NCBI GenBank assembly: GCA_045651685.1
Contig: JAZRSV010000004.1
Span: 1-60,268, forward strand
Reading direction: 5' to 3'
DNA: 60,268 nucleotides
DNA from: CAKVLS01 sp045651685
GTDB lineage: Bacteria > Bacillota > Clostridia > Christensenellales > UBA1242
The notes under the pieces were generated by a model, which had not been told where the DNA came from, made no database searches, and saw only the letters and a list, made by a program, of their open reading frames with translations. The stretch's first letter is position 1, and each line of letters begins with the position of its first letter. The position numbers and the translations under genes were made by a program. This document shows positions 38,686 through 46,843 of the stretch, piece by piece.

Positions 38686-40404
38686 TTATTGTCCAAGTTC
38701 TGGATCGTCTTGTACTGGTGCTCCGCTACCATTGTTAGGATTTCTTACAGTGCCGGTGGTGGTGCTTGGATCAGTGTATGTAAAGTAGTAAGTTTTACCA
38801 TCTTGACCTGTGAAAGAATATACAATTTCTTCTTCGTCTTCATCTTCTTGTTCAACTATATCTTCTTCGTCTTCTTCATCAGCTGGGCCCAATGGATTGT
38901 CGATACCACCAGTAGGATTTTTGATAAAGTCGTCTTGATTTTCTGGTGGAACATTTGGATTGATAACTGGGACTTCTTCGCCAGTGCCAGGAGTCACAAC
39001 AACACCATCTCCGCCTCCGCCAGGTGTTTGGTCTTCGTTTTCGATTAAACCGTCTCCAGGTAAAGTTTCTACAATACCATCTTCAGGTAAAAAGTCGTCT
39101 TGAATATTGTTGTTTCCTTGCTCTACATATTCTGTAGGAATATCATTATCTAGATATTTGTCATAGTGTAGTTTACCAAAAACAGCTGTGACAATAACAA
39201 CTGCAGCAACTGCAACTGCAAGTAAAACCTTGCCAACAACTTTTAATACTTTTTTCAATTTAGAAGGATTGTTTACAGGTTTTTTGCCTTTCTTTTTAAC
39301 AATAGTTTTTGGTTTTCTTGGCATTTTTAGAGGTTTTTGACCTTTAAGTTTTCTTCTGCGGTTTTCTTCTTCTATTGTTCTGCAAGCGCGTTCCCATTCT
39401 GATAATTCATCGTTATCTTCTATTACAATAGGACCATCGTTGTCGTGATCATCAGCAATAATTACATCTTCTTCGTCAAGAATAATTGGATCTTGTCTTC
39501 TTACTCTAAATCTGTTGCCAGTTGTGCTAACGCCACCATTTCTTACTGGTATGATACCTGTTTCTTGGCGTTCATCATTGTTATCATGTCTTATTACTGG
39601 AGATACAGGGATGATAGCGGTGCCAGGATTGTCATTTTGTGAAGTAGGTTTTCTCGTTCTGGTGCCTTGAGTTATAACTCTGCCAGTATTTGGATCAATG
39701 ATATCAAATCCTAATTCTTCGTTGTTTGGCATAATATTGCCTCCTTGATGTTGAATTTGAGATGGACTAAATCTTATACCTTGTGAATTAACAAAAGTTT
39801 GTAATGGTATTTGAGTGACAGGTATAAGAGAAGTTTCTCTTGTTGGGATTACTTCTTCAAAAGGTTGTACGACAGGCACTTTTGGAGCTAGTGGATTAAC
39901 TCTGCTGTATACTGTTTCGTTTTGCAAAATTTTTGGAGTAAGTTTTGCTCCATATGTTGCTGTGCTGTCTAGGTCTATAATAAAAGCTTCTTCTGTTGTA
40001 GGTTCGTCGCCTATTGCACGAGTTTGTGTAAATGTATGAGTAGTTATAGTACCATTTTTTGTGATGGTGTAGCGATATTTTGCTTTTACACCAGGAGCTT
40101 CGCCAGCTTGTTGTACATAACCACTTTCAAAAACTGTAGTATCACCATCAACTGTTATGTTAAACTTTGGAGAACCAATACCAACTGTAAGAGCTTTTGG
40201 TTCGGTCGCTGTAGGTAGTACTACGCTTTTTGATTTGCCTTTTATGTATCTTTTACCATCGGGATTAAGCTGAAGACCTGTGAAGTATTTGGTAAGGATA
40301 CCAGACAATTGTTCATCAGTGTATTGAGTATCGCTAGAAGAAATTGCTTCGTCTAGATGATATTTTAGAATACTAACTCTGCGTTGTAAAGTTTTTGGCT
40401 TCAT
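38686..40404 (-). CDS. Large bitopic protein of unknown function
   Basis: 572 residues from ATG 40404 with AAAGGAGGA. The first ~170 residues look folded (beta-rich, KFNITVDGDTTVFESGYVQQ). Then come a long low-complexity Pro/Arg/Asn region, an acidic-to-helical stretch (DELSEWERACRTIEEENRRR), a strongly basic patch (KPKTIVKKKGKKPVNNPSK) and one membrane segment (residues ~383-403). The end is ~165 residues of Asp/Glu/Gly/Pro-rich sequence with an EEDEEDIVEQEDEDEEE run. Positive-inside logic puts the N-terminus in the cytoplasm. It resembles no family I know; a role in envelope or sporulation signalling is only a guess. Confidence 0.75.
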   Translation of the reverse strand: MKPKTLQRRVSILKYHLDEAISSSDTQYTDEQLSGILTKYFTGLQLNPDGKRYIKGKSKSVVLPTATEPKALTVGIGSPKFNITVDGDTTVFESGYVQQAGEAPGVKAKYRYTITKNGTITTHTFTQTRAIGDEPTTEEAFIIDLDSTATYGAKLTPKILQNETVYSRVNPLAPKVPVVQPFEEVIPTRETSLIPVTQIPLQTFVNSQGIRFSPSQIQHQGGNIMPNNEELGFDIIDPNTGRVITQGTRTRKPTSQNDNPGTAIIPVSPVIRHDNNDERQETGIIPVRNGGVSTTGNRFRVRRQDPIILDEEDVIIADDHDNDGPIVIEDNDELSEWERACRTIEEENRRRKLKGQKPLKMPRKPKTIVKKKGKKPVNNPSKLKKVLKVVGKVLLAVAVAAVVIVTAVFGKLHYDKYLDNDIPTEYVEQGNNNIQDDFLPEDGIVETLPGDGLIENEDQTPGGGGDGVVVTPGTGEEVPVINPNVPPENQDDFIKNPTGGIDNPLGPADEEDEEDIVEQEDEDEEEIVYSFTGQDGKTYYFTYTDPSTTTGTVRNPNNGSGAPVQDDPELGQ

Positions 40405-40635
40405 ATTAATCCTCCTTTTAGGCACATTTTGTTGTGGTTATATTTTACCATATTAGTACAAAATATGCAATACCTAAATTTATATACTAAAAACAAACTA
40501 TGTACTAAAGTTTGTTAAGTATATTATATATCATATAGTGCAAAATTTCAATAGGTAAAAATTTTTTTGATTAAATATTTTGTTTTATGACAAATTTGTG
40601 GTATTATACTTTTTAGAAGCAAAGGAGAGATAATC

Positions 40636-41169
40636 ATGACAGAACAAGAAAAACAAGAAATTGTAGAAGAAGTTATAAGACAATTAAGCATGCCTGTAAA
40701 AGTGCCATGCGAGCTAGTAGATGGAGCTTCATTGCCTTTTTATGCACATCCAGGTGATGCAGGTATGGACTTAAGAGCTAATGTTGATGTTGTACTTGCT
40801 CCAGGCGAAACAAAAATAATAACAACTGGTTTTAAGACAGCATTGCCAAAAGGATACATGGTAGAAATTAGACCTCGTAGCGGCCTAAATGCAAAATCTC
40901 CATTAAGAGTTTTCTTTAGTCCTATTGACGAAGGTTATAGAGGTGAGTATGGCGTTATTATGTCAAACTACTCTCCAGCAGATTCAAAAGATGTTATTTG
41001 TACTATTGAAGACAAAAACAAGTTTGGTACATATCACATCAAAAAGGGTGACAGAATAGCACAAATGGTTATGTCTCGCTATGTAACTATGGAGACCGAA
41101 ATTGTAGAAGATATCAATGTCTACGAAGGCGACCGTGGTGGTGGATTTGGTCACAGTGGTGTAAAATAA
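40636..41169 (+). CDS. dut: Deoxyuridine 5'-triphosphate nucleotidohydrolase
   Basis: dUTPase, hydrolyses dUTP to dUMP to keep uracil out of DNA. 177 residues, ~25 longer at the N-terminus than usual (TEQEKQEIVEEVIRQLSM helix). The five motifs are visible: AHPGDAGMDLRA, PRSGLNAK, SPIDEGYRGEYGV, KKGDRIAQMV and the C-terminal RGGGFGHSGV. The motif-3 loop has a PLRVFF insertion relative to the common form. ATG with AAAGGAGAG. Confidence 0.92.
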   Translation: MTEQEKQEIVEEVIRQLSMPVKVPCELVDGASLPFYAHPGDAGMDLRANVDVVLAPGETKIITTGFKTALPKGYMVEIRPRSGLNAKSPLRVFFSPIDEGYRGEYGVIMSNYSPADSKDVICTIEDKNKFGTYHIKKGDRIAQMVMSRYVTMETEIVEDINVYEGDRGGGFGHSGVK

Positions 41170-41176
41170 TATTAAA

Positions 41177-41210
41177 AAAATACAAGGTAATAACTCCTTG
41201 TATTTTTTTT
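41177..41210 (+). terminator. Terminator of dut
   Basis: AAAAATACAAGG-TAATAA-CTCCTTGTATTTTTTTT. Confidence 0.85.
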
Positions 41211-41278
41211 ATCGACTGTATGGTCGAATTTTGCCGTTTTTTGTTATAAAAGTGCCTAAACATCGGCACTGTAGAGTT

Positions 41279-41914
41279 TTATTGATTAAAAATTTTAGGC
41301 TCGATGGTGTATTGTTTTATAAAGTTATTTAGCACTTTTCGATGCCTAAATTGATATAGCTTGCTTTCTTTTATCACTCTAAAAACAAACTTAATTTTTT
41401 GACCTAGTGGCAAGTCTTTGCGTTTTTGATAATCGCGTTTTAATCTGTTTTTTAATGACCTAAAACTAGGGGTGCCTTTTATAATTATGGGGTAGTTTTT
41501 TACCAGGTCAAAGTCTATTAAAGTAAATAGCTGCAAGCCCTCTACAATATAGTTTTTGTGTGGGTCCATATTTTGCAAAAAGTGTACAAAAAACAAGTTT
41601 ATATATTTCTTAAAAAGTTCGTTTTTATCTTCGCTTTTTGCATTGTTCCATTTGTTTTTTGCTAGTTCCACAATATCAGGGTGTTTGTCAAAAAAGCTTG
41701 TCAAAAATTTTTCACAGTCGGGCGAAACATGCTTGGTATGTTTTAGCCATTCTGGTTGAAAAATTATTGCGTTGTATTTTTGAGCTAGTTGTTTTGACAA
41801 ATAACTTTTGCCACTACCAGATAAACCGGTGACCAAAAGTATATTGCTATCTACGCCAAACTTTTGTATGTTGTAGCAAAAGTCTGGTTGTTTTTTTGAT
41901 AGGTGTATTTTCAT
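41279..41914 (-). CDS. P-loop kinase-like protein
   Basis: 211 residues with Walker A GLSGSGKSYLSKQL at ~33-46, as in nucleoside/uridine-kinase-type P-loop proteins. A possible Walker B/acceptor site is IVEGLQLF near residue 125, and KGTPSFRSLKNRLKRDYQKRKD gives an arginine-rich lid. Substrate unknown; small-molecule or AAA-like kinase. ATG follows AGAGGAC. The same direction as ldh 37 bp upstream, so they may share a transcript. Confidence 0.8.
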   Translation of the reverse strand: MKIHLSKKQPDFCYNIQKFGVDSNILLVTGLSGSGKSYLSKQLAQKYNAIIFQPEWLKHTKHVSPDCEKFLTSFFDKHPDIVELAKNKWNNAKSEDKNELFKKYINLFFVHFLQNMDPHKNYIVEGLQLFTLIDFDLVKNYPIIIKGTPSFRSLKNRLKRDYQKRKDLPLGQKIKFVFRVIKESKLYQFRHRKVLNNFIKQYTIEPKIFNQ

Positions 41915-41950
41915 TTTGTCCTCTTTGTCTATAAGTAAATAACAAACTTA

Positions 41951-42856
41951 TTAGTCAATTTTTGATAGATTTTCTTTGATACTTTCTATCGAAGAGTTAA
42001 GCATATCTTGCTCGTGTTGTTCAAGGTCAAGGGTTAGGGTTTTTACTACGCCACTACGATTTATGATTGTTGGCATGCCGTAGTAAATGTTGTGTTTTTT
42101 GTCATAACTAGAAACTGTCATTATAGTATTAGCGTCATCAAAAATAGCATTGGTTATATTAAGTAGGCACATACCTATACCATAGGCTGTGTTGCCTTTT
42201 TTGTTTATGATGTCGTATGCACTGTTGCGCACATCATACAATATCTTTGAGCGTTGGTCTTCGGTTAGATAACTTATTGCTGGATTTAGTCCTATGATAG
42301 CGTTGCTCCATGGGATAAATTCGCTGTCGCCATGTTCGCCAATAACATAGGCATGTATATTTTTTGTATTGACACTTATTTCGTCAGAGATAAGGCATCT
42401 TAATCTTGCTGTATCTAATACTGTACCACTACCAATAACTCTGTTTGGCTTAAAGCCAGATAATTTGTGGGTAATATATGTCATAATGTCAAGTGGGTTG
42501 GTTGCGATAAGATAAATACCCTTAAAAGCAGTTTTGTTTATGCAATCGATAATGCTTTTGAATACGGCATAGTTTTTGCGTATAAGATCATTGCGAGTTT
42601 CGCCAATTTCTTGGTTACGACCTGCTGCTATGACAATTATGCTAGCATTGTCACATTCGTCATATTCGCCTGCGCGTATTTTGATACGGTTAGAAGAAAC
42701 AGATGCTGCATGTATAAGATCCATAGCTTCGCCGACAGCTTTGTCTTTGTTGACATCTATTAGTACCAATTCGTCAACTTTGTTTTTGCTAGTGACTATA
42801 GAATATGCATAAGCCATACCTACATTGCCACAGCCTATCAAAACTATTTTGTTCAT
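41951..42856 (-). CDS. ldh: L-lactate dehydrogenase
   Basis: NAD-dependent enzyme reducing pyruvate to L-lactate, a fermentation end step. 301 residues. GCGNVGMAYAYSI binds NAD. AAGRNQEIGETR keeps the Gln that selects lactate over malate and the catalytic-loop Arg. ATNPLDIMTY, the DTARLR substrate Arg region and the catalytic GEHGDSEF histidine are intact. ATG after AAGGAG. A fermentative lifestyle fits. Confidence 0.92.
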   Translation of the reverse strand: MNKIVLIGCGNVGMAYAYSIVTSKNKVDELVLIDVNKDKAVGEAMDLIHAASVSSNRIKIRAGEYDECDNASIIVIAAGRNQEIGETRNDLIRKNYAVFKSIIDCINKTAFKGIYLIATNPLDIMTYITHKLSGFKPNRVIGSGTVLDTARLRCLISDEISVNTKNIHAYVIGEHGDSEFIPWSNAIIGLNPAISYLTEDQRSKILYDVRNSAYDIINKKGNTAYGIGMCLLNITNAIFDDANTIMTVSSYDKKHNIYYGMPTIINRSGVVKTLTLDLEQHEQDMLNSSIESIKENLSKID

Positions 42857-42984
42857 AATATACTCCTTATTTTATTGTTGACTATACATATAGAAACAAT
42901 ACTTATTATAAAAATATATTAACATATACAACAAAAACTAACAAACACTTATAATAAAAAATAATTGTCAGTAGTTGAAAATAA

Positions 42985-43013
42985 AAAAACTCTAGCAATG
43001 CTAGAGCTTTTTT
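42985..43013 (-). terminator. Terminator of tRNA-Glu
   Basis: Minus strand GCTCTAGCA-T-TGCTAGAG(T) followed by T residues. Confidence 0.85.
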
Positions 43014-43017
43014 GTAT

Positions 43018-43092
43018 TGGTGACACCATGGGGATTCGAACCCCAGTTATCGGCGTGAGAGGCCAACGTACTAACCACTATACGATGGTGCC
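43018..43092 (-). tRNA. tRNA-Glu(CTC)
   Basis: Acceptor GGCACCA/TGGTGTC (one G-T pair), anticodon stem TTGGC/GCCGA with loop CTCTCAC containing CTC, T-arm CTGGGGTTCGAATCCCCAT, discriminator A, encoded CCA. 75 nt. Confidence 0.95.
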
Positions 43093-43111
43093 ATATCTGA
43101 CTGACGGGTTA

Positions 43112-43140
43112 ATAATAACAAATAATTGTGACTTTGGCAA
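43112..43140 (-). promoter_or_regulatory. Promoter of tRNA-Glu
   Basis: Minus strand TTGCCA (43140-43135), 17 nt, TATTAT (43117-43112). Confidence 0.78.
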
Positions 43141-43169
43141 GATATTTTTTCAAAAAATTGTCAAAATAT

Positions 43170-43197
43170 TTGTTTTTAAGTAAAAAAGTTATATAAT
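43170..43197 (+). promoter_or_regulatory. Leaderless promoter of comEC
   Basis: TTGTTT (43170-43175), 16 nt, consensus TATAAT (43192-43197), six bases, then GTG at 43204. No ribosome site. Confidence 0.6.
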
Positions 43198-43203
43198 TTA
43201 GTT

Positions 43204-45315
43204 GTGCAAGAGAAAAATATAGCAAACAAAAGAATAATAAACTTTAGACCATGTGCTTTTGGTGCGCTACTTATGTGTAGTGCTATTTTTGCTGCGACAA
43301 AAATTTATAGTAGTTTGTGGTATCTTGCCATTATGATTGCAGTGCCTGTTGCTCTTACTATTTATTATGTTTTAACCAAAAAGTTTGTTAGGCTAGTTTG
43401 CTTTGTTATGATATTTGCAATTGGGCTAGCTAGTTCTTTTGCTACAATAGAGACATATTCTAATCAAAAACACAATGACAAACAAGCTGTCGTTAGTGGT
43501 AGGGTTGGCAACATACACAGTTATTATGAAAATACAGCATATATCACATTGCAAAATGTTAAGATAAGTTATCAAGGTAAGGTGTATTCGCTTGCTGGCA
43601 ATACACAAGTTTCTTTGTACGGATACGAAGATGGCTGTGTGGATGTTGGCGACAAGGTTGCCTTTGAGAGTGTGATAAAGAGCATAAAAATACTAGATGA
43701 AATTTTTGATTATAATTATTATTACAAAAACAGCATAAAATACACAACAACAACCAATTTGGCAAAAACCGAGATTGAACAAGGTTCGTTAAATTTGGTT
43801 GAGAGTATAAGAGACAAAACTAAACAAAACCTATACAAAACTCTAGGCGAAGACAACGCTGGTGTTGCTTATGCAATATTGTTTGGTGACAAAACTTTGA
43901 TAGATGACAATATAAGGCAAGATTTTGCCACCAGTGGTGCTGCACATCTTTTGGCAGTGTCGGGCTTGCATGTTAGCTTTTTGATAGCGTTATTATATTT
44001 TGTTATAGATCGCTTGGGTATAAATAAGTTTGTAAAAGTATCAATACTTGCAGCAATCTTGTTTGTATACTGCTTTATATGTGGCTTTTCGCCATCGGTG
44101 GTGAGAGCTAGCATTATGGGCATTATAATGATATTGTGCACAGCTGCCGGTGGTAGATATGATAGTTTGAGTAGTTTGGGACTATCATGCATGATATTGT
44201 TATTATTTAGACCGATGTACCTATTTGATGTAGGATTTTTGATGAGTTATGGTGCTGTTATTGGTATAGTTTTGTTGTATAAGCTTTTGGACAAAATAAA
44301 GATAAACAACAAGTATGCAAAAGGTGCTATTAGTGCTGTTTGGTTAACGATAGTCGCTCAAATAGGTGTGTTGCCTATCACAGCAGACTATTTTGGCACA
44401 TTTGCTACATATTCTATTTTTACCAATATTATTATCGTACCTATTTTTGGCATAAGTTATATGTTGCTTTGTATAACCAATTTGCTTGTGCTTATTATGC
44501 CATTTTTACAATTTATCATGATTGTGCCAAAGGCATTGTTTAGTTTTGTTATAACATTTAACAATGTTGTTGCTTCTATGCCTGGTGCAGTGATTAATAT
44601 TTTTGGTTTTTCTATAATTGGTGCAATAGTTTTTTATATTATTATTTTTGTTATTAGTCGTTTTGTTATGATAAATAAAAATATAAAAACTATAATTTGT
44701 TGCACGCTAGCAGCACTTTGTGCTACTATTATATTAGTAGTTAACTTGCCTGCTAGTTTTAATAGCAATGTAGCAAGGTTTGACTCGCAACCATATGCAT
44801 GTCTTATAACTACTCAAGATGATGGTAGGGTTTTGGTTAATCCCAAAGTAAAAAATATTGACCTTGTCAAAAAGGCTTTGGCTGAGCAAAAAATAAAACG
44901 CCTTGATGCCATCATATTTACAGACAACGAGACATTTTCTGTATCAAAAATTGTTGATTTTGTTGAGTATTTTGACAAGCCAACAGTTTATGTGTTTACG
45001 CAACATGGCAGTATAAACAACCTAAAAGGTTTTGGAATAAACTTTGTAGAGTATGGCACTCAACAACAATTGGTCGATGGAAATGTCACTTTGTGTGGCT
45101 ATGGTCAAAACAATATTTTGCTTGCAACCAAAATTAGTATAAATGGCAAAGAGATGCTCTTTGTCAATGACAGGGCATGGGCGCAAAACAGCCAGTATGT
45201 ACACTTGGTTGATAGTGATGTAGATTGTGTATATTCGGCAGAAAATATTTATCAAAGTTATATAAGCAGTCAATATTATATTGATGCTGATACAAAAATA
45301 AAAATTGACTTATAA
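43204..45315 (+). CDS. comEC: ComEC/Rec2 DNA-uptake channel with degenerate C-domain
   Basis: 703-residue competence protein. N-terminal membrane segments and an OB-like DUF4131 part (VSGRVGNIHSYYENTAYITLQ) precede the Competence domain, which opens FGDKTLIDDNIRQDFATSGAAHLLAVSGLHVSF and has many membrane segments to ~residue 505. The last ~190 residues have the size of the metallo-beta-lactamase domain (ACLITTQDDGRVLVN...) but lack the HxHxDH motif, so nuclease activity is probably lost. GTG start, no Shine-Dalgarno. holA follows 23 bp later as usual. Confidence 0.9.
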   Translation: MQEKNIANKRIINFRPCAFGALLMCSAIFAATKIYSSLWYLAIMIAVPVALTIYYVLTKKFVRLVCFVMIFAIGLASSFATIETYSNQKHNDKQAVVSGRVGNIHSYYENTAYITLQNVKISYQGKVYSLAGNTQVSLYGYEDGCVDVGDKVAFESVIKSIKILDEIFDYNYYYKNSIKYTTTTNLAKTEIEQGSLNLVESIRDKTKQNLYKTLGEDNAGVAYAILFGDKTLIDDNIRQDFATSGAAHLLAVSGLHVSFLIALLYFVIDRLGINKFVKVSILAAILFVYCFICGFSPSVVRASIMGIIMILCTAAGGRYDSLSSLGLSCMILLLFRPMYLFDVGFLMSYGAVIGIVLLYKLLDKIKINNKYAKGAISAVWLTIVAQIGVLPITADYFGTFATYSIFTNIIIVPIFGISYMLLCITNLLVLIMPFLQFIMIVPKALFSFVITFNNVVASMPGAVINIFGFSIIGAIVFYIIIFVISRFVMINKNIKTIICCTLAALCATIILVVNLPASFNSNVARFDSQPYACLITTQDDGRVLVNPKVKNIDLVKKALAEQKIKRLDAIIFTDNETFSVSKIVDFVEYFDKPTVYVFTQHGSINNLKGFGINFVEYGTQQQLVDGNVTLCGYGQNNILLATKISINGKEMLFVNDRAWAQNSQYVHLVDSDVDCVYSAENIYQSYISSQYYIDADTKIKIDL

Positions 45316-45338
45316 GTCTTAAAAGGGCAAATAAAAAG

Positions 45339-46313
45339 ATGAAGTTTGAAAATTTGAAAGCAAGCCTGCAACAAGAAATAAAGCCTGCATACTTTATTGG
45401 TGGCGAAGATAGCTTTTTGTTGTATTGGTCATTGGATCTTATCGAAAAAGCCTGCAACCTTAACTTTGCAGATTTTAACAAAGTTATTTTTAGTGGTGAA
45501 GGTTTTGACGCTACTGCAATAGTAGAGAGTGCCCAAGTTATGCCAATAGGCGACCAAAAAAGACTTATTGTAGTAAAAGATTATCTAAACAAAAAGAACG
45601 AAAAAGAAAAAAAGATAATAGTAGATTATCTAAAAAATCCAGTAGACACAACTTGTATCGTATTTTTTGCATCTAACACTAATGACTTTTATATGAGTTT
45701 TGTTAACAATGTAGAGTATGTAGATTGCTCAAAACTTACCCCTGTGACAGTGGGCAAGTGGGTGACTGTTAATTTTGCAAGAGCTAACAAAAAAATCACC
45801 CCAGAAGCACTAAAGACCCTTACAGAGTTTTGCTCATATAGCCTAACCAAACTAAATAGCGAAATAAACAAGCTAATAGCATATGTAGGCGATAGTGAAG
45901 AAGTAAACACTAGCGATATATTGCAAATAGTATCAAAAGATGCCGAATATGTAATATTTGAGCTAACCGAAGCATTAAGTAAAAAAGATGGTACAACAGC
46001 GTACAAAATTATAGACAAACTTTTAGAGGGCAAAGATACCCCTACAAGTATAATAGCGATTATAACCAACCACTTTAGAAGGTTGTTTTATACAGCTATA
46101 ACAACAGGCCAGACAAATAGCGAACTTGCAAAAAATCTTAATGTAAAAGAGTTTGCTATAGTCAAGGCAAAAGAACAAGCAAAGATGTTTACCAAACTAA
46201 ACTTAAAAAATATTTATGATTTATGCTTGAGTGTAGACTATCAGATTAAGTCTGGAGGCATGGAAGGTGTAAATGCCCTTAACTATTTGGTAGCTAACAT
46301 CTTAAATATATAA
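45339..46313 (+). CDS. holA: DNA polymerase III delta subunit
   Basis: Clamp-loader subunit that opens the sliding clamp. 324 residues. The family pattern is visible: KPAYFIGGEDSFLLYWSLDLI at ~18-38, VIFSGEGFDATAIVESAQVMP, RLIVVKDYL, ENFxxKL-type helix as TEFCSYSLTKLNSEINKLIAY, and the C-terminal collar helices. Start ATG with AAAAGGG. Downstream of comEC, its typical neighbour. Unlike comEC it has a ribosome site. Confidence 0.92.
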   Translation: MKFENLKASLQQEIKPAYFIGGEDSFLLYWSLDLIEKACNLNFADFNKVIFSGEGFDATAIVESAQVMPIGDQKRLIVVKDYLNKKNEKEKKIIVDYLKNPVDTTCIVFFASNTNDFYMSFVNNVEYVDCSKLTPVTVGKWVTVNFARANKKITPEALKTLTEFCSYSLTKLNSEINKLIAYVGDSEEVNTSDILQIVSKDAEYVIFELTEALSKKDGTTAYKIIDKLLEGKDTPTSIIAIITNHFRRLFYTAITTGQTNSELAKNLNVKEFAIVKAKEQAKMFTKLNLKNIYDLCLSVDYQIKSGGMEGVNALNYLVANILNI

Positions 46314-46327
46314 TAGGAGAATAACTG

Positions 46328-46843
46328 ATGTTTAAGAACTTGTCGCAAAGAAAGACATGGCAAAAGTTTTTGATGATATTTTGCTGTGTTATTAGCTTTG
46401 TACCTGCTTATCTAGTGTATGCATTTGGTTTTATGCCGGCAAATAATATTGCTATGACCATTGCATATATACTATTAATAGGCGCTACAGTGTATGTGTT
46501 GTTCGAACTTGTAAGTTCGCTAACATACGCCTTGTGTATAAAGTTTATTCCAAATTTTGCTTTAGCAAAAAAAGAGTACAAATTTGTATTGCGTGTATTT
46601 GTCACTTTTAGAAATATTATATTATCACTTGTTAATATTATATTTCTTTATAACCCTATATACTCAGTATGGGGCCTACTTATAGCATACTGTATTACAA
46701 CAACAATAATGGTAGTTGTTATGTTTGTTATTATGATCAAAACATACAACTTGCAACAATACAAAAACTTGTATATTAATCGCATAGCTTCTATCTATGC
46801 TGCCTATTTGGTAATTTATCTAATGGTAGGTACATTGGTATGA
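46328..46843 (+). CDS. Unknown membrane protein, about five segments
   Basis: 171 residues, mostly hydrophobic: segments at roughly 13-35, 40-62, 87-105, 110-135 and 150-170, with a conserved-looking basic loop between the second and third (LAKKEYKFVLRVF). No family recognised. ATG with TAGGAGAA. Its stop overlaps the start of the M28 peptidase gene (ATGA), so the two are coupled and the proteins may act together in the membrane. Confidence 0.75.
   Translation: MFKNLSQRKTWQKFLMIFCCVISFVPAYLVYAFGFMPANNIAMTIAYILLIGATVYVLFELVSSLTYALCIKFIPNFALAKKEYKFVLRVFVTFRNIILSLVNIIFLYNPIYSVWGLLIAYCITTTIMVVVMFVIMIKTYNLQQYKNLYINRIASIYAAYLVIYLMVGTLV

Noticed and set aside
38689..39048. Plus-strand frame opposite the bitopic protein
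   Set aside because: Antisense shadow of an acidic low-complexity region.
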